The position numbers were made by a program, and so were the translations under genes. This document shows, one piece after another, positions 1 through 6,237 of a stretch of DNA of 10,133 bases (position 1 is its first letter; each line of letters opens with the position of its first letter). The stretch is from Planctomycetaceae bacterium (GTDB lineage Bacteria > Planctomycetota > Planctomycetia > Pirellulales > JAEUIK01). The notes under the pieces were generated by a model. It worked only from the letters and a program-made list of their open reading frames with translations, ran no database searches and was not told the origin of the DNA. The DNA is taken from positions 1-10,133 of the forward strand of contig WGDQ01000994.1 in assembly GCA_015493185.1 (NCBI GenBank), written 5' to 3'.

Positions 1-1
1 G

Positions 2-190
2 CTCGAAGTGCGGCTCGAACACGGAACGCCTCGCGAAACGTTCGAAGCCCTCAGCAAGCTCGGACATCGAGTCCGCCCCGCGAATTTGGCTGATTTCGGC
101 GCCGCGCAGGTGATTCGCGTCGATCCCAAAACCGGCACCTATTTCGGCGCTTCCGATCCCCGCCGCGATGGCATGGCCCTGGGCTATTGA
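2..190 (+). CDS. ggt: Gamma-glutamyltransferase, C-terminal end (5' part outside window)
   Basis: Only the last 62 codons are present; the frame is open to the left edge, so the GTG at 8 is not a start. The tail reads GAAQVIRVDPKTGTYFGAS followed by DPRRDGMALGY. A 'GxAQ.I.xDPxTG...GASDPRRDGxAxGY' ending is the hallmark C-terminus of the small subunit of gamma-glutamyltranspeptidases. These are Ntn hydrolases that cleave themselves into two subunits and transfer or hydrolyse the gamma-glutamyl group of glutathione and related peptides, usually in the periplasm or outside the cell. The catalytic threonine and any signal peptide lie upstream of this window, so activity cannot be judged. The gene converges on coaD across about 210 bases that hold a strong 12-bp hairpin. 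The family call is confident; the exact substrate is not determinable. Confidence 0.85.
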   Translation, partial: LEVRLEHGTPRETFEALSKLGHRVRPANLADFGAAQVIRVDPKTGTYFGASDPRRDGMALGY

Positions 191-254
191 GAAAGTGTCT
201 TCAAGACCGCTTCCAGGTCCGAGATGGTGAGCAGGCGATTCCTATCAAGGAGGG

Positions 255-286
255 CGAAGCAGGCCAGTCCTCCTTGGCCTGCTTCG
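255..286. terminator. Perfect 12-bp hairpin between convergent ggt and coaD
   Basis: CGAAGCAGGCCA (255-266) and TGGCCTGCTTCG (275-286) are exact reverse complements around an 8-base loop, GTCCTCCT. It sits 64 bases after the ggt stop and 114 bases after the coaD stop, where a bidirectional terminator would be expected. Neither side has a proper T run, so as an intrinsic terminator it is atypical. The loop is also complementary to the AGGAGG just upstream (248-253), allowing an alternative hairpin or a pseudoknot. The inverted repeat is seen directly; its role is inferred. Confidence 0.5.
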
Positions 287-400
287 ATGCAGACCGGCGA
301 CGAGGCAATCGGCTCGCTCGCGATCGAAGCCGGAATTTCATTCTGAAGACACCTTCTCAGCCGAACGGCCCTCGCGTCAGCGCCCGGCTGCCGTGCGGGT

Positions 401-931
401 TCAAACGATCACCGAGGCGGATTCGGCGCTGTCGCTGGCCTGCTTGCGCCGCAGCGCCGCCACCACTTCCGGGGGCACGAATCGCGCAAGCTCGGCATCG
501 CCTGCCAGGGGGGCGATTTCTTTGATCAACGAGCTCGAAACATGGGAAAACTGCTCGTCGGCCATCAAGAACACCGTTTCGATTTCCGGGTCTAGCTGAC
601 GGTTTGCCATCATCATGGTCAGTTCGGCGTCGATATCGGTCAGCGGTCGGACGCCTCGCACCATGACCCTGGCCCCGCACTCTCGCACGAATCGCACGGC
701 CAAACCGTCGAACTTGCGGACCTCGACGTTCGCGATGCGCCGCGTTGCTCGACGCACCAAATCCACACGTTCGTCGGGCGTGAAAAGGGGCTGCTTGCCG
801 GCATTGACGCCAATGCCGACGATCAATTTGTCAACCAGCCGGCTGCCGCGCTCGATCACGTTCAAATGTCCGAGCGTGATGGGATCGAACGAGCCCGTGT
901 ACACGGCAATTCGTGGCGTCGTATGAGGCAT
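401..931 (-). CDS. coaD: Phosphopantetheine adenylyltransferase (PPAT)
   Basis: It catalyses 4'-phosphopantetheine + ATP to dephospho-CoA + pyrophosphate, the penultimate step of coenzyme A synthesis, in the cytoplasm. The 176-residue protein shows the nucleotidyltransferase signature TGSFDPITLGH at residues 12-22 (T19-x-G21-H22), the conserved K46 in NAGKQP, the RG motif at R92-G93 in VRGVRPLTDID, the run PEIETVFLM (115-123), and the SSSxxKE element (132-138) equivalent to the family's ISSSxxR/K. Bacterial PPATs are usually about 160 residues; the extra length is a short Ser/Ala-rich tail after residue 163. I chose the ATG at 931 because AGGAG (940-944) lies 8 bases upstream and the protein then starts two to three residues before the usual beginning. 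An in-frame ATG at 967 would add 12 uncharacteristic residues. A candidate promoter lies just upstream. Confidence 0.96.
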   Translation of the reverse strand: MPHTTPRIAVYTGSFDPITLGHLNVIERGSRLVDKLIVGIGVNAGKQPLFTPDERVDLVRRATRRIANVEVRKFDGLAVRFVRECGARVMVRGVRPLTDIDAELTMMMANRQLDPEIETVFLMADEQFSHVSSSLIKEIAPLAGDAELARFVPPEVVAALRRKQASDSAESASVIV

Positions 932-939
932 CGAGCAGG

Positions 940-944
940 CTCCT
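940..944 (-). promoter_or_regulatory. Shine-Dalgarno for coaD
   Basis: On the minus strand this reads AGGAG, 8 bases before the ATG at 931. It decides the coaD start against the in-frame ATG at 967. It is one of only two textbook SD sites at good spacing in the window. Confidence 0.75.
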
Positions 945-975
945 GAAATGCGCGGCGACGTGTTCACTTCAGCCT

Positions 976-1004
976 ATCATGGACGCCCGCTGCCAGCGAA
1001 TCAA
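976..1004 (-). promoter_or_regulatory. Candidate sigma70-type promoter for coaD
   Basis: On the minus strand TTGATT (999-1004) is separated by 17 bases from CATGAT (976-981). Each hexamer matches four of six consensus positions. Transcription would start near 969, leaving a leader of about 38 bases that contains the SD. Spacing and position are good, but both hexamers are imperfect and the background is GC-rich, so this is a suggestion only. Confidence 0.33.
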
Positions 1005-1382
1005 TCGGTTGGCGCCATTTCTTTTTGCCGCTCGTCCGTTCCTGTCGGAAGACCATTCCGGCCCGAATGCGCGGTTCACCGGCAGGATAAAAGGGGCAGG
1101 TAGGACAAACGACAAGAAAACCGGCGTCGGCACCCGGGCCCCTCCGCTTCGTCTCGTCACCGCTGGCGAACCGCCGGACCCTCGGACCCTCGGACCGTCT
1201 GGCCCGCATAGTCAGCGAAAGCCGCGCAATCGCGCCGCAGCGCAGGGAAACGCACGGGGGCGCTATCGATCAACACGGCATACACCAGGCGAGATGCCCG
1301 CAAACGCAAAACCACGGTCCCGTTCCGGGCACGGCGTTGCGGCGCTTTCGTACGCGAGCTTGTCGATCTGCCAGCCGACTGT
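1005..1382. other. Gene-free stretch between coaD and class V aminotransferase
   Basis: No frame here gives a protein that resembles a family; the readable frames are Arg/Pro-rich, as expected of GC-rich noncoding DNA. It holds three head-to-tail 8-mers (GGACCCTC, GGACCCTC, GGACCGTC) at 1176-1199. On the minus strand there is a weak stem (CCGG at 1134-1137 with CCGG at 1121-1124) followed by GGTTTTCTT-like bases, which could end transcription from the aminotransferase before coaD. That stem is only 4 bp, so I do not call it as a separate terminator. Confidence 0.5.
1176..1199. repeat. Short tandem repeat, three 8-bp units
   Basis: The units are GGACCCTC, GGACCCTC and GGACCGTC, the third with one substitution. 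Directly visible. It lies in noncoding DNA, so copy number changes would not shift a reading frame. It is too short to call a minisatellite and has no obvious function. Confidence 0.7.
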
Positions 1383-2549
1383 TCAAAGGTGTCTCTGTGC
1401 CGCGTGCAGCACGTCAACCAGTCGCTCAACGTCGTCAGGCGTGTTGTAGGCGTGCGGGCTGATTCGCAGTCGCCCGTTGCGGTGGCTGAGGGCGACTCGC
1501 TGCTGCAAACAATAACGGCGAACTGCCCGCAGATCCAACTCACCCAGCGTAAAGCTCACGATGCCCGACCGGTGCGCCTCAGAGCGGTCGCTGGCGATCG
1601 TGGCCCCAAGCGATTCGAGCCGCGCGCAGGCCAGATCGGTGATCTGAAAAATCCGATCGGCCAGTTCCTCCAGGCGATAGCGACTCAACAGTTCGAAGCT
1701 GCTCTCCAGCCCGCTAAGGCCCACTATGTTGGGTGTGCCACCTTCATAACGCGACGCCGACTGTTTCAAATCCAGCTCGATTTTCGCGTGCTGGCCGGCA
1801 TGTTTGACGCTGTTCCAGCCTACGCCCAATGGTCGCAATCGTTCGAGGTGCTCCTGGCGAATGAACAGCAGGCCGGCGCCTTCGGGGCCCAGCATCCATT
1901 TGTGCCCATCGGCGGCGAAAAAGTCGATCGGCAGTTGACCAACGTCGATCGGAAGCACCCCCAGCCCTTGAATGGCATCCACCATCAACAGGGCCCCGTG
2001 GCGGTGGGCGATTTCAGCCAATGCCGCAATATCATTGCGCCAGCCGGTGGCGTAGCCCACCCAGCTCACGGCAACGATGCGCGTTCGCGCATCGCATACG
2101 GCCTCCACATCCTTCAAATCGTAACGCTCGTTGTGCGTGGTTACCCAACGCGTTTCCACACCGCGCGAGGCGAGGTTCATCCACGGGTAAAGGTTCGACG
2201 GAAACTCGCCTTGAAACACGACCACGTTGTCGCCTTCGCGCCACGGGTAGCCTTCGGCCACCAGGGTGATGCCCTCGGTCGTGCTGTGAATCAGCGCGAT
2301 CTCCTGCGGTCGCGCGCCAAAGCGAGCCGCTGCCCGTTGCCGCAGCCGTTCGAGCCGCGCTGCCCACTCCGACCAGTGAACATCGCCATGTTGCGCGAAG
2401 TCGTCTGCCCATTGCACCACCGTCGCTCGCGATGGCTTGGGCAAGGGGGCCACGGCGGCGTGGTCGAAATATGCCCACTCGTCAACCACGGCCATCTGTT
2501 GACGTAGCCCGTTCCAGTCGGGTGCCGATTGCGGGTCGCAGTTCGTCAT
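1383..2549 (-). CDS. Class V PLP-dependent aminotransferase-like protein
   Basis: A 388-residue fold-type I PLP enzyme of the class V family (cysteine desulfurase, isopenicillin N epimerase and EgtE-like relatives). Visible landmarks are YFDHAAVAP (27-35), STTEG at 89-93 for phosphate binding, MVDAIQ with cofactor-binding D191, and DGHKWMLGPEGAG (214-226), where K217 should form the Schiff base. SRYEGGTPN (266-274) is also typical. At the position where SufS/NifS proteins carry the persulfide cysteine (RxGHHC), this protein reads VALSHRNGRLR with no cysteine, so it is probably not a cysteine desulfurase. Its reaction could be C-S lyase, epimerase or transaminase; the sequence does not decide. 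The product is cytoplasmic (no signal peptide). The ATG at 2549 has no clear SD. It is a single gene, with a terminator-like hairpin about 80 bases upstream of its start. Confidence 0.9.
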   Translation of the reverse strand: MTNCDPQSAPDWNGLRQQMAVVDEWAYFDHAAVAPLPKPSRATVVQWADDFAQHGDVHWSEWAARLERLRQRAAARFGARPQEIALIHSTTEGITLVAEGYPWREGDNVVVFQGEFPSNLYPWMNLASRGVETRWVTTHNERYDLKDVEAVCDARTRIVAVSWVGYATGWRNDIAALAEIAHRHGALLMVDAIQGLGVLPIDVGQLPIDFFAADGHKWMLGPEGAGLLFIRQEHLERLRPLGVGWNSVKHAGQHAKIELDLKQSASRYEGGTPNIVGLSGLESSFELLSRYRLEELADRIFQITDLACARLESLGATIASDRSEAHRSGIVSFTLGELDLRAVRRYCLQQRVALSHRNGRLRISPHAYNTPDDVERLVDVLHAAQRHL

Positions 2550-2621
2550 CGCACGCGTGGCTCGTGAAAGTTCGCTACCGACAGCATCGAGGCGAAGCGG
2601 TACGAAAGGAAAAGGAATACG

Positions 2622-2659
2622 AAAAAAGCAATAGACCGGGCACGGAACGCCTGTCTATT
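2622..2659 (-). terminator. Terminator-like hairpin with T6 run upstream of class V aminotransferase
   Basis: On the minus strand the 7-bp arms AATAGAC (at 2653-2659) and GTCTATT (at 2630-2636) enclose 16 bases and are followed by GC and then six T (2622-2627). This is the best match to an intrinsic terminator in the window. No recognisable minus-strand gene precedes it, since the next gene to the right runs on the plus strand from 3033. It could end a small RNA or act as an attenuator in the aminotransferase leader. The stem is AT-containing and modest, with a long loop. Confidence 0.4.
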
Positions 2660-2889
2660 CGCGAGTGTTTTACTGCGCCGGTGCAAGATGTCGATTGTGC
2701 CAGCGTGGCCGCCTCACCAAACCCGATGCTATAGAACCAACGTATCAAACCGCCGCCCATGTCCATCTGAGCGTTGTACGTCGAACCAGCCGTCAAGCCC
2801 GCTCACCGTCGCTATTTGCAGGCCAGCGACTTTTTTCCTGGCAAGTGGCAGGCAGCGCACCGCACCGCCGCCCCCACGCGATGGGGCCG

Positions 2890-2918
2890 GCGACAACCTG
2901 GCATCCGCAGATTATACT
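2890..2918 (+). promoter_or_regulatory. Candidate sigma70-type promoter for the small membrane protein
   Basis: GCGACA (2890-2895) and TATACT (2913-2918) are exactly 17 bases apart. The -10 matches five of six consensus bases and the -35 four of six. The -10 sits in one of the few AT-rich spots of the region. The ATG at 3033 lies about 115 bases downstream, so the leader would be long. Confidence 0.45.
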
Positions 2919-3032
2919 AACGGTAGACACCCGCGGCGGGCCAACGGTTCGCGCGCTCCGAGGGCCCAGCCGGCGGCTCCCGCACTTCCGGCCTTCGCCG
3001 TGGGGTTCGTGCCCGGTTCGCTTCGACTGGCG

Positions 3033-3257
3033 ATGTCCCAAACCATTCACGGAACAGCGAAGAAGATCATCGAGATGTCCCGAGCGCTCACTCTTCTGGG
3101 TCTGGTCGTTTCGGTCCTGCTAATGTTGATTTTTGCGCTCGATTTCGTGCTCGGTGTTCCCTTCGGCAAAGCCAACACGACGATGGACATCGGCTTCTTT
3201 GTCAGCGCCGCGATCCTCTTCTACATGAGCCTGTCGACTTTTCGCGAACTGACCTGA
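3033..3257 (+). CDS. Small hypothetical membrane protein with two transmembrane helices
   Basis: The 74-residue product has a short polar, positively charged N-terminus (KK at 10-11, R17), a hydrophobic stretch at about 18-40 rich in L, V and F, a turn with GKANTTMD (45-52), and a second hydrophobic stretch at about 53-68. It should sit in the inner membrane as a hairpin. I do not recognise a named domain; similar two-helix proteins with a 'G.PF..AN.TMDIG' middle seem familiar from planctomycetes, but this is recall only. The start is uncertain: the ATG at 3033 has no SD, and an in-frame ATG at 3075 would give 60 residues starting just before the first helix. It stands alone, between a candidate promoter and a hairpin. 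The function is unknown. Confidence 0.68.
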   Translation: MSQTIHGTAKKIIEMSRALTLLGLVVSVLLMLIFALDFVLGVPFGKANTTMDIGFFVSAAILFYMSLSTFRELT

Positions 3258-3275
3258 TTCGACTTTGTACAGAAC

Positions 3276-3294
3276 GAACCGGGCAAGCCGGTTC
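3276..3294. terminator. Hairpin after the small membrane protein gene
   Basis: GAACCGG (3276-3282) and CCGGTTC (3288-3294) pair perfectly around GCAAG, 18 bases after the stop codon. Only TT follows on the plus strand before CAAAA, so the T run is poor. A second 5-bp stem, CGCCG/CGGCG (3308-3321), follows. It lies between convergent genes and may stop transcription in both directions. Confidence 0.42.
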
Positions 3295-3496
3295 TTCAAA
3301 AGAAGTTCGCCGTCTGCGGCGCATGCATTTAACTTCTGTCGCCTGCCCGGGGCAACGCTTCGCGACGGCATTGGCCCACCAGAGCCGACCAGAGTTCCCA
3401 ATGCGCATGCGCTTGTGCGGCTTGTCGACGATTCGCTAAATCGCTGCGCAATTCAGCTCAAAGTAGGATCGGCCTCGGGCTCCTCGGCCAATATCC

Positions 3497-4318
3497 TCAG
3501 GCGGCGGGTCGCAAAATCGATCGGGCATGGGGCCGCGGTTGTTGCGAACACAGGCGTTCGACTGCCTCGGCAATCGAGCCCAAGTGCAGCCGCTCGCTGT
3601 TGCGCAACTGTTCGGCCCGTCGCAGCGTTTGCTGAAGCTGCTTCCACGATCGGGGCTGCCCGAGTTGGTTTGCCCCTTCGATCACAAGCGGTGCAAGCTC
3701 GCCCCGTGCTGCCACGGCGGCTGCCCGTTCCAATGTTTTGCGGGCATGGCGCCCCTCAAGCACCGTACCACGCGGCAGCTCCCAAACGCCGTAACGCACC
3801 ATTCGCGGCGATGGGCCGCCAGAAACTCTTGTCGCGCGAACGTCGAAAGGCCAGGAAAGCCAACGCCGCGCTCGCGTGTTTTCCGATCCGTTGCGAATGG
3901 CCACGATGCCATGTTTGGCCAACAGGTCGGGTTGGCCAACCTCCCGCGTGCCGCGCAGGGCAATCGTTCGAATCGTGCAACCGGCCGTGCGGGCCTGCCC
4001 AAGGCGCTGGGATAGTTCGTTGCCAAAACGGCGCCGGGGCACCTCGGGCGATGCCCACGAGGCATCGGCCAGAATCGCCATGTCTTGCGGCGGTGTGGCA
4101 TCGCGGAGACGTTCGATCAATCCTTGCGAGGTCCAATCGTCAATGGCCCAGGTGGCCGACAAATTGAGCGATTCGAACAGTTCGAGCAGCCGTGTCCATG
4201 CGGCCGCGCGGGGCTGCTCATCCGACGATAGCGATATCGAGCTGCTAGCCGACGCGCTCTCGGCAGCGACGTCGACCGATAGAACCAGCATTCCTACGTT
4301 TGTCGATTTCGAGAGCAC
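3497..4318 (-). CDS. Polysaccharide-deacetylase-like (NodB-fold) protein with degenerate active site
   Basis: The 273-residue product reads like a NodB-fold protein without its chemistry. MLVLSVDVAAE (10-20) takes the place of the first strand, where active enzymes have TFDDG; only D16 remains. SATWAIDDW (54-62) matches the 'ATFFv' strand. AGCTIRTIALRG (112-123) stands where GHEIGNHTxxH carries the metal histidines, which are absent. ALRG... and LLAKHGIVAIRNG (132-144) correspond to the 'RPPyG...l...Gy' segment. The tail SWKQLQQTLRRAEQL and LGSIAEAVERL resembles the family's C-terminal helix. Loss of both histidines suggests a pseudoenzyme or a different chemistry. I chose GTG at 4318 because GAGGAGG (4327-4333) lies 8 bases upstream; an ATG at 4291 would have the SD pressed against it, and a start at 4402 adds unlikely residues. 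No signal peptide. The fold call is moderately sure. Confidence 0.6.
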   Translation of the reverse strand: MLSKSTNVGMLVLSVDVAAESASASSSISLSSDEQPRAAAWTRLLELFESLNLSATWAIDDWTSQGLIERLRDATPPQDMAILADASWASPEVPRRRFGNELSQRLGQARTAGCTIRTIALRGTREVGQPDLLAKHGIVAIRNGSENTRARRWLSWPFDVRATRVSGGPSPRMVRYGVWELPRGTVLEGRHARKTLERAAAVAARGELAPLVIEGANQLGQPRSWKQLQQTLRRAEQLRNSERLHLGSIAEAVERLCSQQPRPHARSILRPAA

Positions 4319-4326
4319 GTCTCTGG

Positions 4327-4333
4327 CCTCCTC
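4327..4333 (-). promoter_or_regulatory. Shine-Dalgarno deciding a GTG start
   Basis: On the minus strand this reads GAGGAGG, 8 bases before the GTG at 4318. It is the strongest SD in the window and the reason for choosing a GTG start for the deacetylase-like gene over the ATG 27 bases further in. Confidence 0.7.
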
Positions 4334-4680
4334 GCAGCGGGGTTTCCTTCGCACGGCGGTCTGTCGTGGCCACACACACGATCGTCGGCATCCCCATTGC
4401 ACGAACTACATGCAAATGCGATTCGGCCGCTACAAGCCCAACCTGCCGTCAACCGGTTTTTCGGCATGTGACAGTTTTGGCGGCCACTGCTTTGCCCCCC
4501 GCACCCATTCGCCCGGCTCCTCGGCCCTCCGAACGAACGGCCCTGTTCCGTGGCGGTTGTTTGCGCTGCGGAAAACGATATAGCACCCCCGATGCGCGCA
4601 ATCATCTCGAGCCATACGCTTTGACCAGCTTGCCTTGTTGGCTCGTTTTGCGGGTCAGCGGAGTTTCCACCCGCCTTGCG
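4334..4680. other. Gene-free stretch between cobA-hemD and the deacetylase-like gene
   Basis: Both flanking genes run on the minus strand. Reverse-strand frames in 4294-4615 have Cys/Arg/Gly-rich, low-quality translations without family features. I see no T-tailed hairpin after hemD and no promoter with two good hexamers. TATATC on the minus strand near 4577-4582 could be a -10, but its -35 region is poor. The long gap argues that the deacetylase-like gene has its own promoter somewhere here. Confidence 0.4.
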
Positions 4681-6237
4681 TCACCCGCTTTGTTCTTCGG
4701 CATGCCGGAGTACGGCTTCCACCAAACCGTCCATCGTGTAGCTCGCTGCTTCGACACCGACCGTATAGCCCAATTCTCGCAGCGTTTGCGACGTGATGGG
4801 GCTGATGCTGGCAAGCACGGCCCGACCGAGCGCATCGCCGAAGAGCGAGGCGAGCGATCGCGCAATGGCCGAGCTGGTCACGGTCACGTAGTCGATCTTT
4901 CCCGCGGCGAGCAACGTGGCCACCTCCGGTGTGGGCCGATCGACGTCGATGCTCTGATAAACCACCACCTGTTGCACATCGCCACCGGCCGCCAACAGCC
5001 GCTGTGCCAACACATCGCGGCCGCGGTTTGCTCTGGCCAGCAGAAACCGCCCACCCGCCGCTTCGCCATGCAGCGCCTCGGCCAGCGCCTCGGCCCGATA
5101 CTCCGACGGCACGACATCAGCCCGAAGGTGAAACCGCTCGAGTGCTTCGGCAGTGCCCGGTCCGATGGCGGCAATTCGCACCGTTGCCAGCTTTCGCAAA
5201 TCGCTCTGCTCCCACAAGCGATTCAGCAGATAATCGACACCGTTGCGGCTGGAAAACACGAGCCAATCGTACCGCTCCAGTTCGGCCAGCGCTCGGTCGA
5301 CGGGGTTCCAATCCTCCGGCGGAGCGATCCGAATGGCCGGTTGCTCCAACACGTCGGCCCCTAGCGACTCGAAGCGTTGCCGCAACGAAGCCGCTTGTTC
5401 GGCCGACCGCGTCACCAACACACGGCGGCCGAACAGGGGGCGGTTCGTAAACCACGAAACGCCCTCGCCCAATGCCACGGCAGGCCCTACAACCACCACC
5501 GCCGGTGGGCGAAGGCCGTGGCGGCGGATTTCATCCACCACCGTGCCCAGCGTGCAGCGAAACACTTGCTGGTCAGCAAACGAACAACGCCGCACGATGG
5601 CCGCGGGTGTGTCGGCCGGTTTGCCCCCGGCCATCAAGGACTCGGTCCAGCGGGGCGCGGTGGTAACCGCCATGTAAAAAACCAGCGTGCCCGGAAAGTG
5701 GGCCAGCGCCTCGTAGTCGAAATCCTCGAACGACTGCTCCGACTCGGCCTGCTGTTGGCCGGTTACCAGGGCAATGGCCGACGCCGCGTCGCGGTGCGTG
5801 AGCGGTATGCCCGCATAGCTTCCCACGGCCAAGGCGGCCGTGATGCCAGGTACGATTTCAAACCCGATGCCGGCCTTTTGTAGTGCGGCGATTTCCTCGG
5901 CCGCGCGACCAAACACCATGGGGTCGCCGCTTTTCAGCCGCACCACGGTTTTGCCGGCTTGAGCCGCGGCGATCATCCGCCTGTGCACTTCGTCCTGCGG
6001 CATCAGGCGTCCCCGGCCGTGGCGTCCTAGGCAAACCCGCTCTGCTTGGGGCGGGGCATGTTGCAGCAACTGGGCATTCACCAGATAGTCGTAAAGCACC
6101 AGGTCCGCTTCGCGCAGGCACTGCACGCCCCGCAACGTGATCAGCTCCGCGTCGCCCGGGCCCGCGCCCACCAGATAGACGCGCCCTACGTCGCGCGCGG
6201 CCTGGTTCGACGGTGGTTGCCAGCGGGATTTTTCCAT
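4681..6237 (-). CDS. cobA-hemD: Fused uroporphyrinogen-III C-methyltransferase / uroporphyrinogen-III synthase
   Basis: One 518-residue chain carries two enzymes. Residues 18-262 are a SUMT domain: VYLVGAGPGDAELIT (20-34) is SAM-binding signature 1, VVRLKSGDPMVFGRAAEE (98-115) is signature 2, and GITAALAVGSYAGIPLTHRD (131-150) is also typical. It transfers two methyls from SAM to uroporphyrinogen III, giving precorrin-2 for siroheme or cobalamin. Residues about 270-515 are HemD, which closes hydroxymethylbilane to uroporphyrinogen III: VFSSRNGVDYLL (327-338), AAIGPGTAEAL (356-366), VTVTSSAIARSL (451-462) and SISPITSQTLRELG (477-490). There is no CysG-like dehydrogenase/chelatase domain. The same chain makes and consumes uroporphyrinogen III, so it may favour the corrin/siroheme branch over heme. 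GAGGAGG (6251-6257) lies 13 bases before the ATG, somewhat far. No other tetrapyrrole gene is adjacent. All seen motifs look intact. Confidence 0.94.
   Translation of the reverse strand: MEKSRWQPPSNQAARDVGRVYLVGAGPGDAELITLRGVQCLREADLVLYDYLVNAQLLQHAPPQAERVCLGRHGRGRLMPQDEVHRRMIAAAQAGKTVVRLKSGDPMVFGRAAEEIAALQKAGIGFEIVPGITAALAVGSYAGIPLTHRDAASAIALVTGQQQAESEQSFEDFDYEALAHFPGTLVFYMAVTTAPRWTESLMAGGKPADTPAAIVRRCSFADQQVFRCTLGTVVDEIRRHGLRPPAVVVVGPAVALGEGVSWFTNRPLFGRRVLVTRSAEQAASLRQRFESLGADVLEQPAIRIAPPEDWNPVDRALAELERYDWLVFSSRNGVDYLLNRLWEQSDLRKLATVRIAAIGPGTAEALERFHLRADVVPSEYRAEALAEALHGEAAGGRFLLARANRGRDVLAQRLLAAGGDVQQVVVYQSIDVDRPTPEVATLLAAGKIDYVTVTSSAIARSLASLFGDALGRAVLASISPITSQTLRELGYTVGVEAASYTMDGLVEAVLRHAEEQSG

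Larger units (their letters stand above)
2550..3032. other. Divergent intergenic region, 483 bases
   Basis: This separates the class V gene (-) from the small membrane protein gene (+). It contains an A-rich patch with the hairpin at 2622-2659 and a candidate promoter at 2890-2918. A minus-strand frame at 2575-2796 (73 codons) begins with ordinary-looking residues but runs through the hairpin, ends in a low-quality tail and resembles nothing I know, so I do not call it. Plus-strand frames running into 3033 are Pro/Arg-rich and look noncoding. Confidence 0.5.

Noticed and set aside
932..967. Upstream in-frame ATG at 967 for coaD
   Set aside because: Adds 12 residues not seen in the family and would bury the AGGAG that is properly spaced for the ATG at 931.
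913..1449. Long plus-strand open frame (178 codons) and two minus-strand frames at 964-1209 in the coaD upstream gap
   Set aside because: Translations are Arg/Pro/Ser-rich with no family motif, and they overlap the coaD start, SD and candidate promoter; typical chance frames in GC-rich DNA.
1389..2507. Plus-strand open frame of 372 codons
   Set aside because: It is antisense to the class V aminotransferase, whose motifs are unambiguous; the plus-strand translation has no recognisable domain.
2575..2796. Minus-strand 73-codon frame starting MTAGSTYNAQMDMGGG
   Set aside because: The first part looks protein-like, but the frame runs through a terminator-like hairpin, ends in a Ser/Arg-rich tail and matches nothing I know.
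4430..4615. Minus-strand 61-codon frame between cobA-hemD and the deacetylase-like gene
   Set aside because: Has an ATG and some ordinary composition, but no SD, no motif and no support from context.
4300..5364. Plus-strand open frame of 354 codons with a CxxC-like segment (GGCLRCGKRYS)
   Set aside because: Most of it is antisense to the cobA-hemD gene; the CxxC segment has no second zinc knuckle and no plausible start or SD.
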